The position numbers and the translations under genes are program-made. From positions 434,001-498,000 of the forward strand of contig NZ_AP018222.1 of the NCBI RefSeq assembly GCF_002368035.1: a stretch of DNA of 64,000 nucleotides. Reading direction: 5' to 3'. The stretch's first letter is position 1. The number at the start of each line of letters is the position of its first letter. Positions 42,249 through 49,939 of this stretch are shown here, one piece after another. The stretch comes from Nostoc linckia NIES-25 (GTDB lineage Bacteria > Cyanobacteriota > Cyanobacteriia > Cyanobacteriales > Nostocaceae). Below the pieces are notes generated by a model. The model worked only from the letters and a program-made list of their open reading frames with translations, was not told the DNA's origin and searched no databases.

Positions 42249-42645
42249 CTACGGTGTACACACAAGTCTCTTGACCTGCACCTTTGTTGCATCGCCTTGC
42301 ACCTTTGTTGCATTGGCTTGCACCTTTGTTGCATTGGCTTGCACCTTTGTTGCATTGGCTTGCACCTTTGTTGCATTGGCTTGCACCTTTGTTGCATTGG
42401 CTTGCACCTTTGTTGCATTGGCTTGCACCTTTGTTGCATCGTCTTGCACCTTTGTTGCATCGAAGAGCAAAAATTAATTTGGCGTTGCTGATTGAAAATA
42501 TGAATTTAGCTCACGCAGAGGCGCAGAGTCACAGAGAGTAAGAGTTGAGAAGAGTTGATTTTTGAATTTCATATTCAAATTCAGCAACGCCATTAATTTT
42601 CTGTATCTTACCCAACAACTCTAAAAGACTTGTGTGTACGCGGTA
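42249..42645. mobile_element. CTACGGTGTACACACAAGT-family element carrying a 21-base repeat array
   Basis: The ends CTACGGTGTACACACAAGTC and GACTTGTGTGTACGCGGTAG are inverted repeats. The element is flanked by the direct repeat GATTCTGAGGC (42238-42248 and 42646-42656), an 11-base target duplication that includes the dehydrogenase stop codon. Inside are the 21-base array, then AATATGAATTTAGC/GAATTTCATATTC-type arms around a GCAGAGGCGCAGAGTCACAG segment. Confidence 0.88.
42277..42462. repeat. Nine tandem 21-base units
   Basis: The unit is TTGCACCTTTGTTGCATTGG-C. There are nine copies of the CACCTTTGTTGCAT core; the inner six are identical and the outer ones end CGCC, CGTC or CGAA. There are no spacers, so it is not a CRISPR array. 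Being a multiple of three, it is open in several frames, including a seven-residue NATKVQA pattern on the minus strand, but no start or expression signal supports a protein. Confidence 0.92.
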
Positions 42646-42809
42646 GATTCTGAGGCAGGGAGCAGGTGTAGTTTTTTTACACTTGGACAAAAAAACTGCT
42701 TTTATGGTGTAAGGGTATAGGGGCTTATTAAAACACGATCGTTTCGTTGGTTTTACAGTCATTACTCATTGCTTGATTAAAAACTTACACCTACCCCCTG
42801 CCCTCTTTG

Positions 42810-43004
42810 GTGTCAACTTAAGCTAGGAATAGCTTCACTATTGGCTTCATCACCCGCTTGGGAATGAATTCCCAAGCTAATAGCTCAAGTCTACTAAAGT
42901 AGACTAAAGATTATTAAAGAATTCAGTCATCTTTGAGATGACTTAAGCTATTAGCAAGGAACTTCAGTTCCTTGCGGGACAGCGGTTTTACGTGAAGTTG
43001 ACAC
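42810..43004. mobile_element. GTGTCAACTTAA-family element, copy 3, with a string of hairpins
   Basis: The ends GTGTCAACTTAA and GAAGTTGACAC bound 195 bases. The inside differs from the other copies: four consecutive hairpins CTTGGGAA-tg-AATTCCCAAG, AGTCTACT-aa-AGTAGACT, AGTCATCT-ttg-AGATGACT and GCAAGGAACT-tc-AGTTCCTTGC. A related hairpin pair lies at 25840-25900. Confidence 0.8.
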
Positions 43005-43059
43005 CAATGCCCTGCTACCTGCCCCTTTTCCTCCTCTTATAAGTGGAGTCCATACCGAA

Positions 43060-43542
43060 ATGCAAATTGAACCATACGAAGATAGCCACCTTGACGCCAT
43101 CAAAAGTCTTTCGATTCGGGCATGGACTCCGGTTTTTGATTCGCTTCAAGAAGCGATGGATCTTGACGTGTATTGCTCATTCTATCCGGATGGTTGGCGT
43201 GTCAGCCAGCTTCATGCTGTCGAGGGAGTCTGTGCTGCTGCGGACACAAAGGTGTGGGTGGCGATCGACTCCGGTTCAATTCTGGGCTTTGTAGCTGTAA
43301 AACTCCACTTTGAGAGCAGTATGGGAGAAATCTATATGGTTGCTGTCGATCCAGACTATCAACGTCGAGGCGTTGGTACTGCTTTGATGGAATTCGCTCT
43401 TGATTGGATGAAAGTTGCTGGAATGTCCGTTGCTATGGTTGAAACCGGAGGCGATCCGGGCCATGCCCCGGCTCGTTGTACCTATGAAAAGCTGGGTTTT
43501 AGGCTGTTCCCAGTCGCTAGATACTTCAAGAAGTTGGGTTAG
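43060..43542 (+). CDS. GNAT-family N-acetyltransferase
   Basis: The protein has 160 residues. The acetyl-CoA loop is visible as VDPDYQRRGVGTALM (about 106-120), followed by the motif B region EKLGFRLFPVARYFKKL. The substrate is unknown. It lies within the polyol locus 28 bases before the xylulokinase gene and so may be co-transcribed with it, but it need not belong to the pathway. A mobile element separates it from the dehydrogenase gene. Confidence 0.88.
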   Translation: MQIEPYEDSHLDAIKSLSIRAWTPVFDSLQEAMDLDVYCSFYPDGWRVSQLHAVEGVCAAADTKVWVAIDSGSILGFVAVKLHFESSMGEIYMVAVDPDYQRRGVGTALMEFALDWMKVAGMSVAMVETGGDPGHAPARCTYEKLGFRLFPVARYFKKLG

Positions 43543-43570
43543 TTCGCAATTTAAGGATTTGGAGGCGCAA

Positions 43571-45037
43571 TTGAGCGACATCGTAGTTGGCTTAGACTTG
43601 GGTACGGGAGGAGTGCGGGCGATCGCAGTTGACCTGCAAGGGCAAATTATCGCTCAAGCAACCAGAAGCTACCCCCTATTAACTCCACAACCAGGTTGGA
43701 CAGAACAGAAGTCATCAGATTGGATTGATGCAAGTTTAGCTGCTCTTTCTGATGTTACTCAACAGCTAAACGGATACAAAGTAATCGCCCTGGGTTTGTC
43801 CGGACAAATGCATGGTATGGTTCCTCTCGATGCTGAAGGAAAAGCCATCAGACCAGCAATTTTGTGGAACGACCAGCGCACAGGTAAAGCTGTTGCTTTT
43901 ATTGAAGCCACTATTCCCCGTCAGGAGTTAATCCAGCGGACTGGAAATCCGGCAATTACGGGATTTCAATTGCCAAAACTTTTATGGTTGCGGACTGAAG
44001 AACCAGAAGCATATACTCGGCTGTGGCAAATTCTTTTGCCAAAAGATTATCTAGGATACGTGCTAACGGGCGAACTTGCGACAGAACCATCTGATGCGTC
44101 TGGTGTTGGATGTCTGAATCTGGCGAAGCGGCTTTGGGATACAGATATTCTTGATGCTCTAGATATCAAGCCAGCGTTGTTTCCCCCAGTCATCGAATCA
44201 ACTGCGATCGCTGGAGGGCTAAAACCAGAAATCGCTGCCCGCGTAGGATTACCTGCGGGATTGCCTGTAATTGCTGGCGGAGGCGATAATGCAGCAGCAG
44301 CAATTGGTTTGGGTATCTCATCGAGCAACCTTAACTTGGGTAGCTTGAGTATTGGCACATCGGGAGTTATCTTTGCACCGTGCGATCGCCCAATTCCCGA
44401 TCCCCAAGGTCGGGTACATTTGTTCTGTCATGTGGATGGCGGCTATCATCTACTGGGAGTAACCCTGGCGGCTGGTGGTTCTTTGCGTTGGTATCGAGAT
44501 ACATTTGTACCGCAGATATCGTACACTGATTTGATGGAAATGGCAGGGCGATCGCTACCTGGGGCGCGTGGTGTTCTATTTCTGCCTCATCTTTCCGGAG
44601 AACGCAGTCCCCACCTCGATCCAGAGACTCGCGGTGCTTTCGTGAATTTGTCATTAGCTCATACACAAGCAGATGTCATTCGTGCTGTTTTGGAGGGGGT
44701 TGCATTCAGCTTGCGGGAAGCTTTAGAAGTAATTAGCGCGATCGCTCCCGTGCATCAACTCTTGGCGACAGGTGGAGGCGCACGGTCTAATATTTGGTTG
44801 CAAATTTTAGCGGATGTTTTGCAAACAGAACTTATTGCTCCCAAAGCCGAAGAAGGAGCTGCTTACGGAGCAGCTATTTTGGCAATGGTGGGGGTTGGTG
44901 CGTACCCTAGTTTAGAGGCTGCACTCAAGATACTATCGCCAGCTAGTCATCTGGTACAGCCGCAGGCAAATCCTTTGTATGAAGCAGCGTTTAATCGCTA
45001 CAAATTACTTTATGATACCTTGAAAGCTGTTCGTTAA
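43571..45037 (+). CDS. xylB: Xylulokinase
   Basis: The protein has 488 residues from a TTG at 43571 with GGAGG five bases upstream; the longer open frame overlaps the acetyltransferase gene and is not the real start. It is a FGGY kinase with DLGTGGVRAIAVD, GLSGQMHGMV, catalytic Asp in ILWNDQRTG, and the ATP-binding GGGDNAAAAIGLG and LATGGGARSNIWLQILAD. It phosphorylates D-xylulose to feed the pentose phosphate pathway. With a polyol dehydrogenase, this suggests arabitol or xylitol as substrates besides mannitol/sorbitol. Confidence 0.93.
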   Translation: MSDIVVGLDLGTGGVRAIAVDLQGQIIAQATRSYPLLTPQPGWTEQKSSDWIDASLAALSDVTQQLNGYKVIALGLSGQMHGMVPLDAEGKAIRPAILWNDQRTGKAVAFIEATIPRQELIQRTGNPAITGFQLPKLLWLRTEEPEAYTRLWQILLPKDYLGYVLTGELATEPSDASGVGCLNLAKRLWDTDILDALDIKPALFPPVIESTAIAGGLKPEIAARVGLPAGLPVIAGGGDNAAAAIGLGISSSNLNLGSLSIGTSGVIFAPCDRPIPDPQGRVHLFCHVDGGYHLLGVTLAAGGSLRWYRDTFVPQISYTDLMEMAGRSLPGARGVLFLPHLSGERSPHLDPETRGAFVNLSLAHTQADVIRAVLEGVAFSLREALEVISAIAPVHQLLATGGGARSNIWLQILADVLQTELIAPKAEEGAAYGAAILAMVGVGAYPSLEAALKILSPASHLVQPQANPLYEAAFNRYKLLYDTLKAVR

Positions 45038-45481
45038 TGTCCGCAGTTAAGATGGGCTAGGGGCGATCGAGTTTTCAGGCTTCAACTTCATGACCCCCAA
45101 AAGGAATAAGAATACATTGCCCAACAGGGCTTGTTGCAAGCAGATAAGCTGTTACGCAAATAAGATTGCACATCAACTTTTAACCGAAAAATTGTAAATA
45201 AAGTTAATAAATACTTTTGCTGTTGTCGCCATACATAGGCAAGATTTACATCAAAGAAAGAACCTGACTTTGGTGAAAACAAAGTTTTTATAAAACTTTA
45301 TGGCAGAAACCCTAAAAATTAGACGCGCTTCCAGTAAAGCTTGTAAGTGGAAAAAAACTTAACTTTCAAGAAAGTCGCTACGGTCAAATAATTCGTCGCT
45401 CAACATTCATAAACGGCGTATCATCAACATACCAACTGCATCATCTATGTTTGAAAGACTGGCAATTGTATTTGTAATATT
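45038..45481. other. Intergenic region without a gene
   Basis: About 440 bases downstream of xylB, AT-rich, without coding signal or recognisable repeat except short A/T tracts. Confidence 0.4.
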
Positions 45482-45510
45482 ATGGAGCGATGTCTAGGAT
45501 ATCGCTCCAT
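45482..45510. terminator. Hairpin downstream of xylB
   Basis: ATGGAGCGAT and ATCGCTCCAT form a perfect 10-base stem with a 9-base loop, about 445 bases after xylB. There is no strong T-run, so it is a weak candidate terminator. Confidence 0.45.
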
Positions 45511-45531
45511 CAATTCCGAGCAAATAATATT

Positions 45532-45718
45532 TAGGACTTACGCACTGTACAAATGAATCATGGTGTGCGTTTATATGCATAGGTCGTTTCAGGCTTTTAT
45601 TAATCATTCTTTGATGGTAAATAGACCCTGGGTGTAGGGAACAGTGCTGTGCCCCTACGACAGATGTGGTTTTTCAATCATCAATATTTGGTATTTTCTG
45701 TCAATGGATAAGTCCTAA
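45532..45718. mobile_element. Element bounded by TTAGGACTTACGCA / ATAAGTCCTAA
   Basis: The ends ATTTAGGACTTA and TAAGTCCTAAAT are perfect 12-base inverted repeats about 187 bases apart. The outer motif GGACTTACGC is shared with the CAGGACTTACGC family, but the interior is different (it includes GTAGGG...CCCCTAC). A related but distinct miniature element. Confidence 0.7.
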
Positions 45719-45750
45719 ATATTCTCAATTTCACCAGAAAAATTTGATAG

Positions 45751-47721
45751 TTATCTCTTGCCCAGACTAGATAAACTTTCTTCTACTTCAGCACGATCTG
45801 TTGCGTTGGGATTCAGTCTAAGATAAGTCATGAGGTCGGCAGATGCAGCATCAGACTGACCTAAACTAATTAATACGATCGCCCGATTTTGATATAAGTC
45901 TGGATTATCTGGCGATAAAGCGATCGCAGCTGATAAATCGCTCAAAGCTTCTGTTAATTGTCCGATTTCGTAGTGAATTGTAGCCCGATTTGCTAATAAT
46001 AAAGGTTGCTGTGAATTCAAATCAAGTGCTGCATTATAATCTAATAAAGCTGCTTCTAAATCTCCCGATGCTTCCAATGCTTGAGCGCGACCAATTAATG
46101 CTGGAGTTTGAGTAGGCTGTAAATCGATAGCAACTGAATAAGCCTTGATTGCTTCTTCGACTAGACCTTTTAAAGCATAGCAATGTCCGATATTCATCCA
46201 GACTTCATAGTATGGCGGACTAAGCTCAATAGCTTGGTGATAATCGTGCAAAGCATTTTCTAATTGACCCATACGTTGGTAAGCATTACCGCGATCGTTG
46301 TAGTATTCTGAGTAGTTTGGATCGGCGGTAATAGCAGCAGTAAAATAAATTACAGCTTCTTCTAATTCACCCATTGCTGCATATACTTGAGCAATGTTAT
46401 AGTCCAAAACTGAGCGATGCAATCGATGTTTACCTTCACTCAAATGAATTTTGAATTCTTCAATTGCAGATTTACAAAGTGCGATCGCTTCTTGAGGATG
46501 ACCTTGACGGTGTTTAACAAGTGCTAAACCGTTCATATCGAAAGCTGCCATAAAATGTCTATCATCAGCTGGAATATCCGCATTTGAATCTGCTAAGATG
46601 CTCAGACTGCGATTGAGATAATCTTCAGCTAAAGTGTGGTCGTGTTCCGGCAAAAAGCGAGTATGGAACATCGCCATTATGTAATAAGCTCGAACTAACT
46701 GTGCTGGTGCATCAAGTTTGAGGAGAGCTTCTTCTTGAACTATTTGATATGCCTTGTCAATATTTTTTGTTGTTGCGTAGCAATTAAAAAGATTCCCAAC
46801 CATATTCCATCGCATATTATTGTCCGTTCCACAAAGATGGTCAAGTTGAGTAGCGACAGATTCACAGTAAACTAATGCATCTTCATAAAAACCTTGATGG
46901 TTATAAATTCCTAAAATTCTTGCTTGCCAAATCAATGCTTTTTCAGGTTGGTCGCTTTTTAACCAATAGGAAACCAGCCGCGGTCCGTGAATTTCCAGTT
47001 CAATAGCATCTCTACCAATTTGTTCTTCCAACTTTTGTGCCAGTTGGGACATTTTTTCTGTAGAAATTACTACTTCTGGTTCTGCTGGTAATTGCAAGCT
47101 AATTTTTTGTGCCAAAAACTTCTGATTTAAGTGAATAATGGCAGTTTCACCAGTATTAGGAGCAGTAGCGAAGAGTAAACTTAACTTTAGTTTTTGTCCC
47201 CGACGACGAATCAGTTCAGCAAAAAAGCGGCGTACTAAAAATCCTGCTTGCTCGTAATTATTACAAGCAATTACCCAAGGAGAACCATCGGTGCGCTCGT
47301 ACCAGAAATCTAGTAAATCGATGACACCATGTATTATTCTATAAGCTCGATCCAAAGGATAATTACGTACCCTTTCATCATCAATAGAACTGTCTGTTAA
47401 ATTCGGATTCCGTACCGATATTTGACGCCTTAAAGCAGGCAAAATCATTGCCAATTCATAGCTATGTTTAGTAATTAAATGTGGTGCTTTTGCTTGAATA
47501 TCTGGTAAAATTTGATTTAGCCATTTATTTAATCCAGCCCATAATCCATCTTCTTGGGTATTAAATGATAAGAGCCAAGTTTTTGCTTTATTTTCTTCAC
47601 TTACCTGTAACCATTGCTGCAAAATTTCTAACCTGGCACTACTGGATTCTGCCTCTAGTAAAATTATCTTACCAATTTCTGGCTGTTGTAAAATAGTTTG
47701 TTCGATATTGTGGCGCTTCAT
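45751..47721 (-). CDS. TPR protein of the peptide-maturation cassette
   Basis: The protein has 656 residues. Residues 1-240 resemble a decayed STAND-type ATPase region: GKIILLEAESSSARLEIL stands where a P-loop would be but lacks GK(S/T), and WVIACNNYEQAG resembles a Walker B surrounding. Residues 260-650 are tetratricopeptide repeats (AIALCKSAIEEF, YYNDRGNAYQRMGQLENALHDY, NIGHCYALKGLVEEAIKAY). The gene starts three bases behind the stop of the protease gene, whose last codons supply its ribosome binding site (AGGAGA), so the two are co-translated. A scaffold or recognition role for the peptides is inference. Confidence 0.8.
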   Translation of the reverse strand: MKRHNIEQTILQQPEIGKIILLEAESSSARLEILQQWLQVSEENKAKTWLLSFNTQEDGLWAGLNKWLNQILPDIQAKAPHLITKHSYELAMILPALRRQISVRNPNLTDSSIDDERVRNYPLDRAYRIIHGVIDLLDFWYERTDGSPWVIACNNYEQAGFLVRRFFAELIRRRGQKLKLSLLFATAPNTGETAIIHLNQKFLAQKISLQLPAEPEVVISTEKMSQLAQKLEEQIGRDAIELEIHGPRLVSYWLKSDQPEKALIWQARILGIYNHQGFYEDALVYCESVATQLDHLCGTDNNMRWNMVGNLFNCYATTKNIDKAYQIVQEEALLKLDAPAQLVRAYYIMAMFHTRFLPEHDHTLAEDYLNRSLSILADSNADIPADDRHFMAAFDMNGLALVKHRQGHPQEAIALCKSAIEEFKIHLSEGKHRLHRSVLDYNIAQVYAAMGELEEAVIYFTAAITADPNYSEYYNDRGNAYQRMGQLENALHDYHQAIELSPPYYEVWMNIGHCYALKGLVEEAIKAYSVAIDLQPTQTPALIGRAQALEASGDLEAALLDYNAALDLNSQQPLLLANRATIHYEIGQLTEALSDLSAAIALSPDNPDLYQNRAIVLISLGQSDAASADLMTYLRLNPNATDRAEVEESLSSLGKR

Positions 47722-47724
47722 AAT

Positions 47725-48951
47725 TTATCTCCTTTTAGTATGACGTAAACTATTAATCCAAAGAAAAATACCAATACCTTGAATTCCAAAAACCAGCAAT
47801 CCCATTATTAAGGCATCGGTGAAGGCATAAGGATTAGATTCATACCCTGCACTCAACGTACCTAAAAGTAGGGACGCATAATTCCACATAGTTGGAATAC
47901 CGATGAAGAACAGCGACCAAAATGCAGCGATGTGACCGAGAACGTAGATAACAGCGTAACAGCGAATCACTCGCATTTCGCCTTTAGGAATAGATGATTG
48001 GTCAGTGGTATGAGAAAATCTGAATAATCGCAATATTTGGTTTTGTACGAAAACCTTTGTATCCTTCATTAGACTTCTACATCTAAAAAAGTTGGCGATT
48101 ACGTAATAAAAATCAGTACGAAGAAAGAAATAACATTGCCAAAGTATAGCAAGGAAATAACTCAAAGCGATCGCCTGTATCAACTGCAAAGCAAAAGGAG
48201 CAAAAGCTAGCCATTTTTGTTGTTCGGCAAACAAAACCAGTAGCAAGATAGAAGCTGATACAAGATCTAGTAAAGGGCCTGCAAGAAAAGGTAAATATCG
48301 CTGATTTCGAGGAACACCCCATATCCCCGTCATATCTGTTTCTGCTACGAGTATCCAAAGGCGATTGCTAAGTCTTAATTGAGAAGAAACACCCACTGCT
48401 TTAGCAGCCAATAAATGAGCCATTTCATGCAGAAACACTGCAATAACATTAATTCCAGTTAAAATTAATGCCATCATTGTGACATTCTTCTTAAAGAAAA
48501 GAGCTTGATAACCAGGCATAATTGTAGGCTTAAAGCAAACAGCAACTAAAGCCAGAAAGACGATGAATCCACAACCAATTAATACCTGATTACTAAAGAA
48601 AGTTTTGGCAAAATCTTGAGAAATCCAAGTGAAGTGATTTATTTGCTTTGGTTGCTTAGTATATGTTGGTAAAATTGTTTGTTTCGCAGATAGAATATTA
48701 ACAAAATCGTTTGATTCTAAAACTTCTAGCAGACCTTCAATATCTGGAACTTCATTATACTTTTGCTCGTAAAGCCATTGTGCCTGTCCGATAGTTTTGC
48801 CAGCAGCCAAATAGTCCAGTAACTCTATTGCATCAGAAGGCAATGCTAGAAAAATATTAGTATCTACTCTACCAATAATGAATTCATCTCCTTCAGGTTG
48901 GCGAGTAAATGGATAAATAGAAACCAGAGCGTCAGCAGGATATCTGGTCAC
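47725..48951 (-). CDS. PqqD-like domain / M50 site-2-type membrane metalloprotease
   Basis: The protein has 408 residues with a GTG start and an AGGAAGGAA ribosome binding site. Residues 20-90 form a PqqD-like peptide-binding module (FIIGRVDTNIFLALPSDAIE, DIEGLLEVLESNDFV). Then come at least six membrane helices with the zinc motif HEMAH (His175, Glu176, His179) and the distal AGPLLDL with Asp229. This is the architecture of peptide zinc metalloproteases in RiPP clusters such as YydH of epipeptide and the protease of daptide loci. Three precursor-like peptide genes lie directly upstream on the same strand. Specificity is unknown. Confidence 0.85.
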   Translation of the reverse strand: MTRYPADALVSIYPFTRQPEGDEFIIGRVDTNIFLALPSDAIELLDYLAAGKTIGQAQWLYEQKYNEVPDIEGLLEVLESNDFVNILSAKQTILPTYTKQPKQINHFTWISQDFAKTFFSNQVLIGCGFIVFLALVAVCFKPTIMPGYQALFFKKNVTMMALILTGINVIAVFLHEMAHLLAAKAVGVSSQLRLSNRLWILVAETDMTGIWGVPRNQRYLPFLAGPLLDLVSASILLLVLFAEQQKWLAFAPFALQLIQAIALSYFLAILWQCYFFLRTDFYYVIANFFRCRSLMKDTKVFVQNQILRLFRFSHTTDQSSIPKGEMRVIRCYAVIYVLGHIAAFWSLFFIGIPTMWNYASLLLGTLSAGYESNPYAFTDALIMGLLVFGIQGIGIFLWINSLRHTKRR

Positions 48952-49116
48952 GTCAAGTTTCCTTCCTAATTGAATGTTGTAATAATTCTGAATTCAGGAG
49001 TTACAATCAATAGACTTGTTGTTACCAAACTCCTAATTTTCAACTCTTTTTCTCTACACATTCCTATGGAAATGCCTAAAGGGAAATGCAGAAGACAAAA
49101 AATATTTATTAATTAA

Positions 49117-49136
49117 TGGTGGATTGCAATCCACCA
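49117..49136 (-). terminator. Hairpin between the peptide genes and the protease gene
   Basis: A perfect 20-base palindrome (TGGTGGATTG and CAATCCACCA) lies between the last peptide gene and the protease gene. On the minus strand it is followed by an A/T-rich run. Partial termination here would yield more peptide than enzyme message, a common design in peptide clusters. Confidence 0.6.
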
Positions 49137-49214
49137 CTAATTCCACGTGTAGCAAGCTCAATGAACTATTTACAATATCAACTTGAAATTCAATAGTTCA
49201 TTGGTTGTTTTAGC

Positions 49215-49337
49215 TTACCAACAACTACTACATATCCAGCAGACATAAGCAGCCGCAGCGGTAGTTTTCAGAGTTTCAACTTCACGAATCGCAAATTTCT
49301 TCAATGTTTTAGGTTGACTAGCTTGTACAGGTTTCAT
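49215..49337 (-). CDS. Candidate precursor peptide 1 (40 residues)
   Basis: ATG at 49337, TAA at 49215-49217. The peptide begins MKPVQASQPKTLKKFAIREV and ends KTTAAAAYVCWICSSCW. Residues 1-24 are leader-like (Lys/Glu/Thr rich), four alanines follow, and the last ten residues carry three Cys, two Trp and one Tyr. It is the most diverged of three copies (Pro3, Ala6), and its upstream region also differs slightly (GGGCAATGTTCTCTGCCC). It lies closest to the protease gene. Confidence 0.75.
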   Translation of the reverse strand: MKPVQASQPKTLKKFAIREVETLKTTAAAAYVCWICSSCW

Positions 49338-49450
49338 TATTTTTTCCAGAGTTTAATGTTTGTTTTGGGCAATGTTCTCTGCCCTTGTGTTTATGAATAT
49401 AGAGAGCGATCGGGTAAAACTAGGGGAGGTAATTGAATTAATTTCACAAA

Positions 49451-49573
49451 TTACCAACAACTACTACATATCCAGCAGACATAAGCAGCAGCAGCAGTAG
49501 TTTTTAGAGTTTCAACTTCACGAATCGCAAATTTCTTCAATGTTTTAGGTTGGCTAGATTGTACAGTTTTCAT
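49451..49573 (-). CDS. Candidate precursor peptide 2 (40 residues)
   Basis: ATG at 49573 with AGGA about nine bases upstream; longer in-frame extensions lack a site and vary between copies. Sequence MKTVQSSQPKTLKKFAIREV, then ETLKTTAAAAYVCWICSSCW. It is identical at the protein level to copy 3. Each copy has its own leader with a hairpin GGGCA-gagaatat-TGCCC about 40 bases before the ATG. No homologue of known function is recalled for the C-terminal motif. Confidence 0.78.
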   Translation of the reverse strand: MKTVQSSQPKTLKKFAIREVETLKTTAAAAYVCWICSSCW

Positions 49574-49686
49574 TGTTTTTTCCTGATTTTGATGTGTGGA
49601 CTGGGCAATATTCTCTGCCCTTGTGTTTATGAATATAGAGAGCGATCGGGTAAAACTAGGGGAGGTAATTGAATTAATTTCACAAA

Positions 49687-49809
49687 TTACCAACAACTAC
49701 TACATATCCAGCAGACATAAGCAGCCGCAGCGGTAGTTTTTAGAGTTTCAACTTCACGAATCGCAAATTTCTTCAATGTTTTAGGTTGGCTAGATTGTAC
49801 AGTTTTCAT
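49687..49809 (-). CDS. Candidate precursor peptide 3 (40 residues)
   Basis: ATG at 49809; the protein is identical to copy 2. It is the first of the three in the direction of transcription and so nearest any common promoter. About 110 bases upstream of its ATG the duplicated unit ends and transposase-derived DNA begins (about 49919), so the original upstream region has been replaced or truncated. Confidence 0.78.
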   Translation of the reverse strand: MKTVQSSQPKTLKKFAIREVETLKTTAAAAYVCWICSSCW

Positions 49810-49939
49810 TGTTTTTTCCTGATTTTGATGTGTGGACTGGGCAATATTCTCTGCCCTTGTGTTTATGAATATAGAGAGCGATCGGGTAAAACTAGGGGAG
49901 GTAATTGAATTAATTTCAGAAATTTCGATAGTTTGCTCG

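Larger units (their letters stand above)
49215..49919. repeat. Three tandem 236-base units carrying the peptide genes
   Basis: The three ATGs are spaced exactly 236 bases apart (49337, 49573, 49809). Units 2 and 3 are almost identical over their whole length, including the non-coding leader (TATAGAGAGCGATCGGGTAA, AGGGGAGGTAATTGAATTAA). Unit 1 is slightly diverged. This indicates recent tandem duplication. Confidence 0.92.

Noticed and set aside
42017..42460. 147-residue minus-strand open frame with MQQRCKP repeats
   Set aside because: It is a by-product of the 21-base array and runs antisense into the dehydrogenase gene; no ribosome binding site or family match.
42277..42462. Regular repeats suggesting a CRISPR array
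   Set aside because: The 21-base units are directly adjacent with no spacers, and no cas genes are in the window.
43415..43570. Longer start for xylulokinase
   Set aside because: The extension lies in the acetyltransferase gene in another frame; GGAGG five bases before the TTG at 43571 fixes the start.
49574..49696. 81- and 90-residue versions of the peptide precursors
   Set aside because: The N-terminal extensions come from leader DNA and differ between copies, and the site AGGA lies just before the internal ATG giving 40 residues.
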